A stretch of 64,000 nt of DNA from Gnetum montanum (Eukaryota; Streptophyta; Gnetopsida; Gnetales; Gnetaceae), in contig MNCI01029297.1 of NCBI GenBank assembly GCA_015680685.1, positions 187,376 to 251,375 on the forward strand, in the 5' to 3' direction. A program made the translations under genes and the position numbers. The notes beneath the pieces were generated by a model, which worked only from the letters and a program-made list of their open reading frames with translations, was not told where the DNA came from and did no database searches. Shown here piece after piece: positions 44,901 through 55,732 of this stretch (position 1 is its first letter; each line of letters opens with the position of its first letter).

Positions 44901-45824
44901 AACTCCAAAAGTTTAGCTAAGGCTATGACTTAATGTGCCATAAATATGAGGGATGCATGCATTTATATAGGTAGTAATTGCATTAGCATTAACATATCTA
45001 TGTCAACACATTTGATGAGCTGTGATATTGCATCCACAATATCACGTCGACCCCTACGATATCATGTATGCGATATCGCAGCCCGTCGCCGGTTCTGTAA
45101 ATAAGAGGTAGCTTTCCCTTGTTTCCTCATCTAGATCTAGACCCTTAACCAAACTATAGCAATTTTACCTTTTCAGAGTTAGAAGAATTTCCATGTGCCC
45201 GTAGTAGGAGTCTCAAAGTGAATGGATCTTTATTCGAGCAAATTGTACCTGAGCACACATTTGTGTACGGAAATAAAGATAAACTTTCTGATAAACCTTG
45301 TATTATATGGACTAAGCTAAATAGAATTTAATCACTGTTAAATGTTTAAATAATTTCTTAGATAATTAATCTCTCTCAACCCTTGACTCTCCTAGTTAAG
45401 CGCATTTAGTACGACTGCTTCGAGCACGTGTGTAACACTTGGTAACCCAGTAACGAGTAGCGTTTGGTAATCCTAGTAGCATTGCACTAGTTTAGGGTGT
45501 GTGTGGAAAGTGGGAACAGATACTGGTGCTAGCATAATCAAAGCTTAGTTAATGAATAGTTAATGGAAATTAGTTAATTAGTTCTCTTCACCCTTCCCTA
45601 TTAGCATAGGCGTTAAAAAGATAAAAAGATATAAAAATCATATAACTCAGGCTTACTTAACCATACAACCGTAACAATACAAGTAAGTCTAGGAAGAAAA
45701 ATATTGATTAACCTTAAGTGTTCCATTAGGGTGTGTAAGCACTTAGTCCTTGGAGTTCAACAAGATCATGCATGAGACGCTCGTATTCGTATGGTTGAGT
45801 GTAGGGGTACCTCGCCACTCATCA
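44901..45824 (+). mobile_element. E3 5' LTR (3' end clear, start uncertain)
   Basis: Ends ..CGCCACTCATCA at 45824, directly before the primer-binding site. A TATA-like TTTATATAGG lies at about 44963. A GATATC/GCGATATCGC-rich palindromic stretch lies at about 45020-45090. The start is not settled; it must lie left of the TATA-like box if that box is the promoter, and the given left coordinate is only a lower limit. Confidence 0.5.
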
Positions 45825-45825
45825 T

Positions 45826-45844
45826 TGGCACTGTTTTTGGGGGC
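45826..45844 (+). promoter_or_regulatory. E3 primer-binding site
   Basis: TGGCACTGTTTTTGGGGGC starts one base after the LTR CA. It looks like a C-to-T decayed form of the TGGCGCCGTTGTCGGGGA-type site used by many plant gypsy elements. Confidence 0.65.
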
Positions 45845-45971
45845 TTAGTTGTTTGTGTGCTATGTATAACATAGGAAATCATTCACATTGTTGGGAGCTA
45901 AAATGAACCCTTAGGGTTGATCAAAAGAAAAAAAAAAGATAATAGTAAATAGCACACCGAACAAGACTAAG

Positions 45972-47879
45972 ATGTCTTCTTCTTCACACAAAAGCACTTC
46001 ACCGCCTAGGACCAACGCTAGAGACAGTTAGTGGCACAACACACATAACCAAAATCTGCTAGTTCCTCAACAATTCCATGTGGTATATATTCATCATAAT
46101 GAGTATATACCTGACTTTACCTTTATTCACACAAAAAATGCATTCCTCAACATAGTGTTGCCTCTAGACAAAGCCGCCCCCAACATGCTCCTTCATGTCC
46201 TTGCATGAATAGGCATGTCACAATTATATGCAAAGTACATTGCATGTGATTATGACACAAGGGACTACCATTCCATAGAAGTGCAACATCAATGGGACTT
46301 GCGGCAGGAGAGCTATCATACATCGTTGAAGGGAAAAGGACCCCGTAATGGTCCACCCTTCTTAAGAAAAATTGAGGGTGGTGAACCTATTTCAATAAGT
46401 TCTCCACAAAATGATGTTCCCCCTCCTAATGATAGTGAGGAGGTGGTGTATTAGAACCTTCACTCCATGATTCACAACCCTAGTTATGATCCCCATGAAC
46501 ACCAAGTGTTCAACGATGGAACACAAACACAAGATAAGGGCAGGCATTCTGATCGCCATCACGATTAGGGTCGAGACCAATGAAGAGAGGGTAGGAAACA
46601 TCGTCATGGTGATGGTTCTCCTTGTTCTTCACCTTCATCATCACATTCACACTCTCCTTCAACATCAGGACATAGTCATAAGGAACCTAATCATGAGGAT
46701 AAGGGTAAGCAAAATGACAGACCTCGATGAGAGAGTTGAGAGCAAGGACGAGGGCATTCTAGGGAATCACAACATGGAAGAAGGAAAAGTAGGGAACCAC
46801 GTAGACATCACAGATTCTATGAGAGAAATGACCATGAAGAACCCCTACTTGCAACCCGAAGCATATTAGACATCACGGAGGCCATTAGAATACCCACAAG
46901 GCACCCAAAAGATAGCAGGATCAAGAGACTAGACATGAATAATATCCCACGATTTAAGGGGGGATACAATGCTTATCCTTAGAACCACTTACAGGAATTT
47001 TATGATGCATGTGCCTTGCAGAACATTGAGAATGAGTGGCAGAAACTAAATTTTTTTCCAAGGACACTAGTAAAAGAAGCAGAAAGCTGGTATCAGTCCT
47101 TAGAACCGGAATCCATTCGAAGGTGGAATACAATGCTAGAGTTGTTTAACGATAAGTATCAAATGTACTCTTAACTGTCCAACTTCCAAAAGAAAATCCA
47201 AGGATGGAAGCAGGGAACTCATGAACCCTTGGATGCTTCCATCGGTCGATACTATGCACTATTACATCGTTGCCCAGGCCATGGTTACTCGCAGCAGGAT
47301 CAGCTACGCCATCTCGTAGATGGACTTAGGCGTGAAACTAGGAGAACCCTTGGAACATATGCCCAAGGGAGATTATTAGAGCTTAGGTCCCATCATATCC
47401 ATAGAGTTCTAGAGCAAGTAGCTATGGAAGAAGGAGAGCTATGTAAGAGAGAAAGTACATAAGAGTACAATCGTGATCCTTCCCTCTGAAAAATGGGAGT
47501 GAGATTCTATGAGGAGGAGGAAGAGTCACCACTTGAAGAGTTGGTGAATAGGAAAACCTTTCCACTCCAAAAATTAACAACAAAAGTGTCAGCTAAGGTA
47601 GACCGAATATGGGACTCCTTAGATAGTAGATTTGAAACCATTCTAAAAATTGTAGAGGAGTCTAAGGAGCGAAGTAGTGACTATGATAAAAAGAAGAAGA
47701 GGGATTTGGACCATGCATGTAACAAAGGTAAGGGTAAAATGGTGATCACCAAAGAGGTTGTGGATTCTGATATGGATAATGATGGTAGATGTGAGATATG
47801 CCAGTATGACCATCCTAAGGGATTTTGCCTAGTAATCTCACACTTGCAAGAGTCTGGGGTGTATGCACTTAATCCATGA
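45972..47879 (+). pseudogene. E3 gag (RS-rich, capsid domain, zinc knuckle)
   Basis: A likely start is the ATG at 45972 (MSSSSHKSTSPPR). The frame is broken by several TAG/TGA codons that fit decayed CAG/CGA. About 46540-46830 encodes a His/Ser/Arg-rich part (HRHGDGSPCSSPSSSHSHSP). The capsid-type domain follows at about 46930-47450: RFKGGYNAYP, EAESWYQSLEPESIRRWN, LFNDKY, GHGYSQQDQLRHLVDGL. 47493-47879 holds an acidic and Lys-rich segment ending in CEICQYDHPKGFC, a CxxCxxxHxxxxC knuckle. It would form the particle of a Ty3/gypsy element. Confidence 0.85.
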
Positions 47880-48026
47880 CTTAACAAACGGTAAGCACCC
47901 CGAAGGTTACCTTATCCCCAAGGTAACCCAAGGTAGTTCCACCAACCCTTAACATATTATCCAAGTGGAACTCCTCCACAACCTATTGAACAACACCAGT
48001 AGTGGAAATACCCATAGTCATGGGGG

Positions 48027-48290
48027 ATGCCACCACCAAGGAAACAATATCCTTACTGGCAACCAGATCCATATGGCTATTACATGCAACAACCAATCTC
48101 TCCAAGTGACTCTGCAGGTTACACAACCCCACAACATCACTACCAAGCTCAGGAGTATTATAGGACTCCTTCTCCTGGGAGAGACACACCACATCCATAC
48201 CATCCTCTGAACCCAACCGTGACTCTTACACCAATAGCTCCACTACCACCTGCTCCAGTGATGCAAGGGGAACTTCCCACTCAACCGTAG
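48027..48290 (+). pseudogene. E3 Pro/Tyr-rich gag-protease linker
   Basis: 87 codons, rich in Pro, Tyr and Gln (YWQPDPYGYYMQQPIS, PLPPAPVMQGELP). It lies between the knuckle and the protease. Disordered by composition. No known domain. Confidence 0.6.
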
Positions 48291-48488
48291 CAATGCAATG
48301 CTACAAGAGCTGTAAACCTTCAACTTGCTAGTGGTTCTACAAACCATACAAAGAGAAGACCTTTCTTCAGAACCAATAGTCCAAACAAGCTCTCACAACC
48401 ACAAGTGGTTGAGCCTCCGAATGTTCCTCCATCAAATAAGGCTTTAGAGCTCCCTTCAAACCAAAAATAGAGCTCAACACACACGGTT

Positions 48489-49013
48489 ATGTTAACACAT
48501 ACTATTATTGACTGGATCAAGGAAGGCCACCTTCCCAGGAATATCTCTGATCTTGGAAGTCTCTTAATCTACCTCCAAGTTGCTAGGAATGAACCACGTA
48601 AAGCTCTTCTTGACTCAAGTTCTAGAGTCAACTTAATATCACAAGAAATGTATAAAGCCTGGAACCTACCTCCACTAAAGAAGAGAAATATTTTCTTAGA
48701 GTTGGCTAACTAGTCCATCATTGTTCCCTTAGGACTGGTGGAGGACATCGTTACCACTGTGTGTGGTTGGTCATACCCAGCTGATTTCCTAGTGATCCAA
48801 GTAAACAATGACAAAGGGAACTTTCCAATAATAATGGGAATGGCATGGCTAAGTACCATAAATGCATGCCTAGGAATCTGTGATCTTTCCTTAGAAATAT
48901 CTAAGGAAAACACTTATGGGATGATTGATAAGAAGAAGGTTCCATGCATCACATACAGTGATACAGAGGGTGATGGCGTACAGGAATGTTTAGCATTTCC
49001 TACATGCAACTAG
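48489..49013 (+). pseudogene. E3 aspartic protease
   Basis: Two frames joined by a TAG at about 48712. 48489-48713 has ALLDSSSRVNLISQEMY, where LDSSS takes the place of the usual LD.G/LDSG catalytic site. 48738-49013 has ADFLVIQVNNDKGNFPIIMG followed by MAWLSTINA, equivalent to the ILGRPWL region. The change from Gly to Ser after DS is unusual for an active retropepsin. Confidence 0.78.
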
Positions 49014-49337
49014 TGTGCCCAAGAAGTTAAGATGCAAAAGTTCCTGTATGTACCAACCACACAAAAAGAGAACACCCAATGGTTGACAGCTAATCAATAG
49101 AGCAACTCATCAATGTGCATGGAACTAACTGGGGGAACAATGTGTGCCCACATCAAAAGCATAGATGCATTGGAGCAAGAGTGTCACCAACTTCCAACCC
49201 TTAATCTAAAACCACCAATTGAGGGAAGTTGGAAACTTTTAGAAAATTCAAATGAGTACTCCGATAGGAGAATACTATTCTGTGTGCAACCGACCAAACC
49301 TTATCATGAACCTAGAATATTCTATGCACATAGCACA
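49014..49337 (+). pseudogene. E3 coding sequence after protease, cut by E2
   Basis: 49113-49337 is open (LEQECHQLPTLNLKPPIEGS, then QPTKPYHEPRIFYAHST) and continues across the E2 insertion at 59946. I do not recognise the domain. No reverse transcriptase motif appears on either side. Confidence 0.5.
49333..49337. repeat. Target-site duplication GCACA, left
   Basis: Five bases directly before the E2 LTR. The same five follow E2 at 59941-59945. Confidence 0.92.
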
Positions 49338-50645
49338 TGTACTGACTGAAATCATCAGTCTCCGGCTGGAAGGAAACAGAGACCGAGGGATCACGGGACA
49401 CGCACAGAAGACCCTACCTTCACTTGAGGGCAAGCTGGAACAGACAAAGGTAGAGTACCTTGGGTGATCCACACACGAATCAGACAAGGGTTTCCCCGAA
49501 CGTACACTGAAGTGTTATACGCTGGGTTATACGTAAACAGCGTAATAGGCGTAAATTAGCGTAAAAGAGCATACAGGCGTAAAATAGTGTAAAAACTGTG
49601 TAGTAGGCGTAAATAGCGTAAAACAGTGTAGCAGGTGTAAATAGTGTAAAACAGCGTAGTAGGCGTAAACAGTGTAAAATAGCGTAGCAGCGTGAACAGA
49701 GCATAAAAAGAATAGATGCAATAATTGTAACAAGCTTTTGGAAGAAAATGTAACAATGATATTACAAGATGAGAGTTCGATGCATTGGTCTAACGCAGTT
49801 GTAGTTGACACAAGGTGGATGAAAAGCCCTGGTGGATGCAGGGATGACGATTCACTGGGTCAAACTATAGGCACAGTGTATGGAGTCTGTATGGTCCGCG
49901 TACAGGGTGATGTCCAGCATATGAGGTCTTTTTGCTCTAGTTCTCAACGTCTCTTTTTTTGTTCTCTAGTTTGCTCAAAATTGCCGACCATCTACTAGTG
50001 AAAAATTGGGGTTTTTATACAGGTTCAGGGTGACACGTGGTGCGTTGACCAGGTGCAAAAAAAACAAAAATTTACAAGTGTACAGTATGTTACATTTGCT
50101 GAGCGTATATGCTGTATCAAGGGGCCGTAGACTCTAGGTGTACATGCTGGATGTGCCAGGTGTATACGTTGGGCGTATACGCTTGGGTGTATACGCTGAT
50201 GGATGCTGGGTGTATACGCTGATGGATGCTAAGAATATATGCTGATGGATGCTCTGTTTGCCTGAATTGCTGTCTTGCACCAAGTTTTGCCCTGCAGTGT
50301 TGTTTTCATGTCTTCTTCGGGGATCGCATACCGAGCGTATGCATCAGTCGTACAAGTTGTACTCGAGGGGTGTGTACGCTGGTCGTGCACGTCGGGTGTA
50401 TACGTTAAGAATGTCGGGCGTACACGATGGGCGTATACGCTGTGAATGTTAGGCGTACACTATGGGCGTATATGCTGTGAATGTGAACTTGGGCGTATAC
50501 GCTGAGAATGCATACTTGGTGAGATTAAGTATCTGATTTCTGAAGTTGCCATGTTTGGTATCTGATGTAGCCGTGGTCATCCACGAGTCCAAGGGACCTG
50601 CTTCTTGTTTGAAGAGTACTAAGCTCAAAATTTTATGGTGTTTCA
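49338..50645 (-). mobile_element. E2 left (3') LTR
   Basis: Starts at 50645 (TGAAACACCATAAAATTTTG on the minus strand) and ends at 49338. TATA complement at 50012-50019. GCGTAAAC.GCGTAAAC runs at about 49530-49690 and GCGTATACGC palindromes at about 50100-50500. Confidence 0.93.
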
Positions 50646-50714
50646 TTGGCCCCTCTTTGTTGATGCTTGGAGGAATCGACCCGAGAAGCATCGACAAAGA
50701 AGTACAAAACACCA
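50636..50714 (-). promoter_or_regulatory. E2 polypurine tract within a long inverted repeat
   Basis: On the plus strand TGGTGTTT (50636-50643) pairs with AAACACCA (50707-50714), and CTTTGTTGATGCTT (50655-50668) pairs with AAGCATCGACAAAG (50686-50699) with a single mismatch. The loop is about 17 nt. The purine tract (CAAAGAGGGGCCAA on the coding strand) lies between the two stems and ends at the LTR. Confidence 0.82.
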
Positions 50715-50797
50715 CAATCAACTCGATAAAGGCATTGTCCTTTGGCACCTGACTAGACATCATCGCACCGTGTTTTGTAGTACATAGATTTGGTAAA

Positions 50798-53125
50798 GTG
50801 AAAGTTATAGCTGGTAAGAAGATGAGGATTGTAGGGATTGGTAATGGACCAAGGGATTCCCTATGCAGGGGAAGACAAAAGTTGAAGAAGTTAGCGAACT
50901 TTATCCCCTATTTCGGGCACGAGTATTTCCAAAGACCCTATCCCAGGTCAAGAGTCTTGGGGTCGAAGCTGTATGAATCATGCAAACTGTCTTAGAGACT
51001 GGCATGCGTTATAACTGGGCTAAATTTTTGTTGTTGGGCCTGCACAAGGAAATAGTGCAACTGCGCTCGAATGTCGAGGCTCAGTCTCACTTTACCTTTG
51101 CATTCTTCACCGGTTATCTTTGCCACTTAGCTAAATTTTTGGTAGTTCGCAAAGACAACAAGTATGTTTTGCGGGATAGAGGTCAGCTATCTCACCCGTG
51201 GGTCAACCATTTATTTGAAACGGTCGGATCTCAGGATGCACCTGAAGGGATTGATGAATCCCTCTCCATTATGACAGGCAAATCGTCTGGTACCTCCATC
51301 CACACACATGCCAGTGTGGGGTTGGAGCCAGACGATGTGCCTTATACTGCTAAGAGGGTGGAGCGGGTCATCAAAGAGACCATTGGCAAGGCCAAGTCGA
51401 AGTTAACAAAGCGTGAACGCTCAACTGAGGAGGCTGCTAATGTCGAAGAACCCAGAGTGAAATGGATATGATTCAAAATACCTAGTAACCTTGACACTTT
51501 AATCACGTCATCTTTCTCATTTTGTTGATAATTTTAAAGTTGACTACTTGTACATACCTAATGCCATCGGATTTTTTTTTGAGTAGTAAAGAGACAAGAT
51601 CTAGAGACTATCGCTAAGGAGGAGGAGACCGATCAGGATTAGGCAGGAGGGACGAAGGAGCTGGCAGAAGGGACTACTGAAACAAAGCTGCTCGATGATC
51701 AAGGCAAAACAGAGGAAATGTTCAGTAGCTTCCTTAAGGGTGACTTGGACCTTGGTGATCCTCCTGAATCGGAAGGAATCAGAGGAAGTGGTATGTTTCT
51801 TTTTGCTTGGCTGTGTCGCTTATTATGTTCCTGGGTTGTTTCATTGTGAATTTTGTTATTTGATCTAGACGAGGGTAGAACCATCCCTAGGATGCAACTG
51901 GAGGTACCTATGAAGGTGGATCCCCCTGAGATGCCACCAGACGTTAGTCCATCTCATGCTCATGGACCCTTTACTTGGACAGAGATGCCAAGTAAAAGGG
52001 ATTTTGTGGCTGGCATCATTGAAGAAGTCATCGAACTAATCCAGGAGGTCCACCCTGAAATAGGTATGCATATATCCCAAGATTTTTGTAGCGTTAGAGT
52101 CTCACACCTTGTTTTTGTTCTTTTAACGTTTGCTCTTTCCCTATGAATAGGTGCCAAACTGAGATGGGATCCTTCTGAGATGATTGACATAGAGAGTTTG
52201 CCCACATTATACCCCAGAAGTCAAGAAAGTGCTTAGACCCATTTATGAGGAAGTGGCGGAGGGTTTTGTTCACAATGCTAAATCGCTGTGGACTTGTAGG
52301 CGGTCCATTGAGCAGTTGTGGTTATAGATTCAAACAAAAGAGAAAGAAGTTTCCAAATTGTCAGTGGAGCGTGATGATCTGAAGGCTTGATATGAGTTCA
52401 CTGCAGCTAAGCTGAGTGGTGATCGCTCTTGGCGGACCTCCGAGGTCACCTATACTAGGTATTGGAATTTGCTCAATCGGCACACGTCACTAACATGGAG
52501 ACTAGGAGAGCGTAGGGCCCAAATAGACCTATTGAACCTCAAATGTCAAGATTGGAAAGCTTTTGCTTCCAAAGTACACAAATGGGGTCAGGATGAAAAG
52601 AACCAAAAACATCATTATAAGAAATCATTGAAGGAGGTATCTATTGAAAAGCGTCAACTGGAGATGTTTGTGGAAGGTCTAGGTCTGCGCTCCACATTCG
52701 ACACTTTTTCTCAAAACACAACTGTCGAGATGGAATCGCCTACAAGGGTTATCACAACCACTTCTGGGGAGGTATCTGTGGGTGAATTCCCTTTAAAGCA
52801 TCCCACCTGGTCAGCTATGGACAAGGGAAAGGTTTTAGCAGATGTTGACCTAGGTCTCAAGGGGACAGATTGGGCAAGCATCTCAGAAGAAGAGATTCTT
52901 CATCGACTGGAGTTTGGCTTAGGGGGATCCCCTTCGGTAAGTGTTAAAGTTTGTTCATTGAGCAATGTTTGTATCTTTCCTCTTTTGTTTTTATGTTAAT
53001 TATATCTTTTATATGTATTTTATCAGGGTCAAGGTGGCGATGTTCAGGAAGCGGGCCCCAATGGAGTAGGGACCCATGACGCTAGTGGATCTAAAGAAGA
53101 TGACCCTCCTGTCCTAGACGTTTAG
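50798..53125 (+). pseudogene. Antisense intron-containing gene inside E2 (aORF-like)
   Basis: A plus-strand gene lies opposite to gag/protease, between protease and the 3' LTR. Probable exons: about 50980 (or upstream, frameshifted, from 50798) to 51484; about 51590-51790; 51869-52063; 52151-52936; 53027-53125. The last three introns have GT..AG ends (GTATGTTTCT..TGATCTAG, GTATGCAT..TGAATAG, GTAAGTG..TATCAG) and are 78-90 bp. Exon 1 has NWAKFLLLGLHKEIVQLR and a basic end, exon 2 is acidic, exon 4 is coiled-coil-like (SKLSVERDDLKA, KSLKEVSIEKRQLEMFVEGL). The end is PPVLDV-stop. Two in-frame stops and at least two frameshifts make it a pseudogene. Antisense extra ORFs at this place are known from Tat-type elements. 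Function unknown. Confidence 0.75.
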
Positions 53126-53429
53126 TTTTATTTTTGTTCTTATATTTTTCTTTTTGACTCAAATTTGTACAGGAATTGTAAGTTGAGATGAATGCAATTT
53201 GTATTTGTACAATATTTTACGTATAAAAAAGAAATTTTGGTTGATTTTTGAGTTTTAATTGCAAGCATGATACGAAAATGTAAAATATTTTGGTTTTCCT
53301 TTTGTTGTTTAAAAGGGATGCACGGGTGTAATCATAAGTAGAACTGTAGCTACAAGCGAAAGATAATTGCAAAAAGGGAAGACATGGAAATGTAAGTGTA
53401 AATGCGAACTATGAACTAGCAGGAAAACA

Positions 53430-53700
53430 AAGTATCAGTGGATGCACTAGTTTAAGGCCATTTCGGGCCATCTGTATAGTTTAAGGCCATTTCGGGCCCT
53501 AGTGTAAGCGAAAGATGTTTCAAGTTACTCGGTTGGCCGACCATCTCTGATCGTGGCTAGTTTTATGTCGTTGTGGACATGATAGTTTAACGTCATTCCG
53601 GAATTATTAGTGTAGTTTAATGTCATTTCGGACTATGCGTAGTTTAACGTCATTTTGGACAATTGTAGTTTAGCATCATTTCGGACAAGGGCAGTTTTTT
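53430..53700 (-). repeat. E2 short repeats after protease (AGTTTAAYGTCATTTCGGAC)
   Basis: About seven degenerate units of about 20-40 bp (AGTTTAAGGCCATTTCGGGC, AGTTTAACGTCATTCCGGA). They lie at the same place relative to the coding region as the modules in E1 (18890-19200) and E4 (63220-63665). Confidence 0.75.
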
Positions 53701-53708
53701 TTTTGTTT

Positions 53709-54480
53709 TTATTGGCTTGGTAATTTTTTGATTTTTCGTATTTTAACACTAGGAGTAGTGGGAGTAGAGTTAGCAGGCATGATCCTATATTCAGCGTCCC
53801 CTTCGCTGATCACGTTGAATGGTAATTCAGCCCAAGGGACATCTGATGGAATTGTTTCGACATCGGTGTTCTCGGATGTTTCGGTATTTATTGTGAGTTC
53901 TGTGTTAGTTGTTGTTTCTAAGTGAGACGGTGTATGTATACTGTTTGGCCTAGATAATTCTATTTTGGGTGGTTTTTCTTCTGCGTTTAGGGGATTATCG
54001 CTTGTCGGTTGTTGTTCATTTATGTCATGTTGTCTAGGCCCTTCGAGTTTAACCTCTGAGCCCTGGTCTGTGTCTATATACGATGAGATGATGTGTGTAG
54101 CAGCCTCCCCGTGTATGATGATTTCACCACCTTCATAAGGCAGGTGAATCTCTTGATGTATAGGGGATGAGACCACTTTTAGTTGGGCCAACCAGGGCCT
54201 TCCTAATATCAGGTTGAATCCTAGCATTTCATCGATTACTACGAATTCGGCAAATGTGGGGAATTGGTCCCCTGCTATGAAGTCTAAGGTCACGGTGCCT
54301 TTAACTATCACACGCGATCCGCTGAATGATTTCAGCACATGGTGGTAGTTGGTTTGATTTTCTCTGTTAGCCCGAGTTGTTCGATGATGGGATATGAAAC
54401 TACGTTTGTGGCAGCTCCATCATCTACATGGACTCTATGTATCTGGAATTGATTTACTCTTATCATTATAAACATAGGGG
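53709..54480 (-). pseudogene. E2 aspartic protease with long acidic tail
   Basis: The catalytic start RVHVDDGAATNVVSYPIIEQ is encoded at about 54435-54375. A frameshift near 54337 leads into 53709-54338 (209 codons): LKSFSGSRVIVKGTVTLDF, FNLILGRPWLAQLK, PIHQEIHLPYEGGE. After the domain come about 100 residues rich in Glu, Thr, Asn and Pro and a KIRKIKKLPSQ end. Compared with E1 the active-site and ILGRPWL blocks are the same. Coding ends here. Confidence 0.83.
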
Positions 54481-54550
54481 CTATTGTTATTTTTCCTATT
54501 TTCTCATCAACTTTGATGTTGTCATTGTCGAAACTTAATGGTTTGGAGGT

Positions 54551-54919
54551 TCACCCTTGGGGCGAGTTCATTACCTCGTGAATTGATGGTTCAGTCGAGG
54601 GTAAGTCCTCGCTTACTGGGATAGAGGTTAACATACGCACCAAAGCTTCATGATGTGTTTGAGATGTTAAAACTAGGTCATATAAGCTTAGCGAAGTATT
54701 CTTTTGTTTAAGCGCTTGTGTGACCTGTGTTAGGGCTATTGCTAGGTCTTTGCTATTAGGCACGTGTTTATCAGCGGTGATTTGATCCATTGGGCCCAAC
54801 AGTTTTATCTCGTGCATCGTTGGTTTATCATTTTTTGGAATTGTTGATTCGGGCATGTCATGTTTTCCAGATGATTCCCCCTCATTGCCTATTTTTGGGT
54901 TATTGTTAGGCTTTTTCAT
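54551..54919 (-). pseudogene. E2 gag-protease linker segment
   Basis: TQALKQKNTSLSLYDLVLTS followed by THHEALVRMLTSIPVSEDL matches E1 20041-20484. The N-terminal part is Lys/Asn/Pro-rich. No catalytic function is visible. Confidence 0.65.
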
Positions 54920-55072
54920 GGGTACTGCATTTAATGGAGTGGGCTTAGGAGGTCCTAAGGCTAGTCGTTGGTGCTCCTTTTCTATGCGTTCATGGGTAAG
55001 CTTGTTTGCTAATCGTTCTCATGTGTGATGCGGTGGCGTGGTTGGTTTTGAGGCCTCAGGTTGCCTCGGGAT

Positions 55073-55486
55073 TCACACTACGTAAGGAGTTGGTCTAGTT
55101 GGAGGCTGTACCTCCGTTGTAGCTATCGCAGGTGGCACTCGGACTATGTAAGGGGCAGGCCAAGTTGGAAGGGTTGGTGAATTTGAAGAAGTTACTACAG
55201 GAGGTATATGCACCATGTATGGTTTTTCATGTGGCATGGTGTTAGGATTCGTTACGGTGGGGGGAACATGAATGACATATGGCTGTTGCGGGGCGTACGA
55301 TGATTGAGGCATGGGTGTTGATGCAGTGGGAGGAATATGTACTACAAATGGTTTGTTGGGAATTTTTTGTTCATTGTTAGGGTAGATGGTATTAATGCTC
55401 AGTGTTTTAGATTCATTGTCTAGGTAGATTGTGTTAATAATGTATGGTGCCTCTTTGGCGTTTAGTGGATCTTTATACACACCCAT
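55073..55486 (-). pseudogene. E2 gag linker with repeated VPP motifs
   Basis: 137 codons with at least four spaced copies of a motif P-[FY]-[VMI]-[VI]-x-[VI]-P-P: PFVVHIPP, PYVIHVPP, PYMVHIPP, PYIVRVPP. The intervals are 19-27 residues and Pro/Thr/Ser-rich. E1 has the same motif in the same place. Confidence 0.75.
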
Positions 55487-55549
55487 GGCCTAGTTCTGTG
55501 GTTGGACCGGGTTGGCTTCATCAAAGGTGATCTGATCCCCATCGATCAT

Positions 55550-55732
55550 TCATTGGATGTCTTGTTTCAAGGTGAAATAGTAATCTGTGCCATGCCCATT
55601 ACGTTGGTGATAGTCACAGAAACAATCCATCCTAAAACCTTTGGGAACTAGGGGTTCATCTGGTGTTGCTAGGCTCGGGTTCTGAACCAGTTGACAGAAC
55701 TGATCATGCCTTTGGATCACCATCGGGGACAA
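55550..55732 (-). pseudogene. E2 gag zinc knuckle
   Basis: 60 codons. CDYHQRNGHGTDYYFTLKQ is the C-x2-H-x4-GH-x-T-x2-C type of knuckle, with the last Cys replaced by Tyr. PLVPKGFRMDCF precedes it. In the E1 copy the first Cys is lost instead. Confidence 0.8.
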
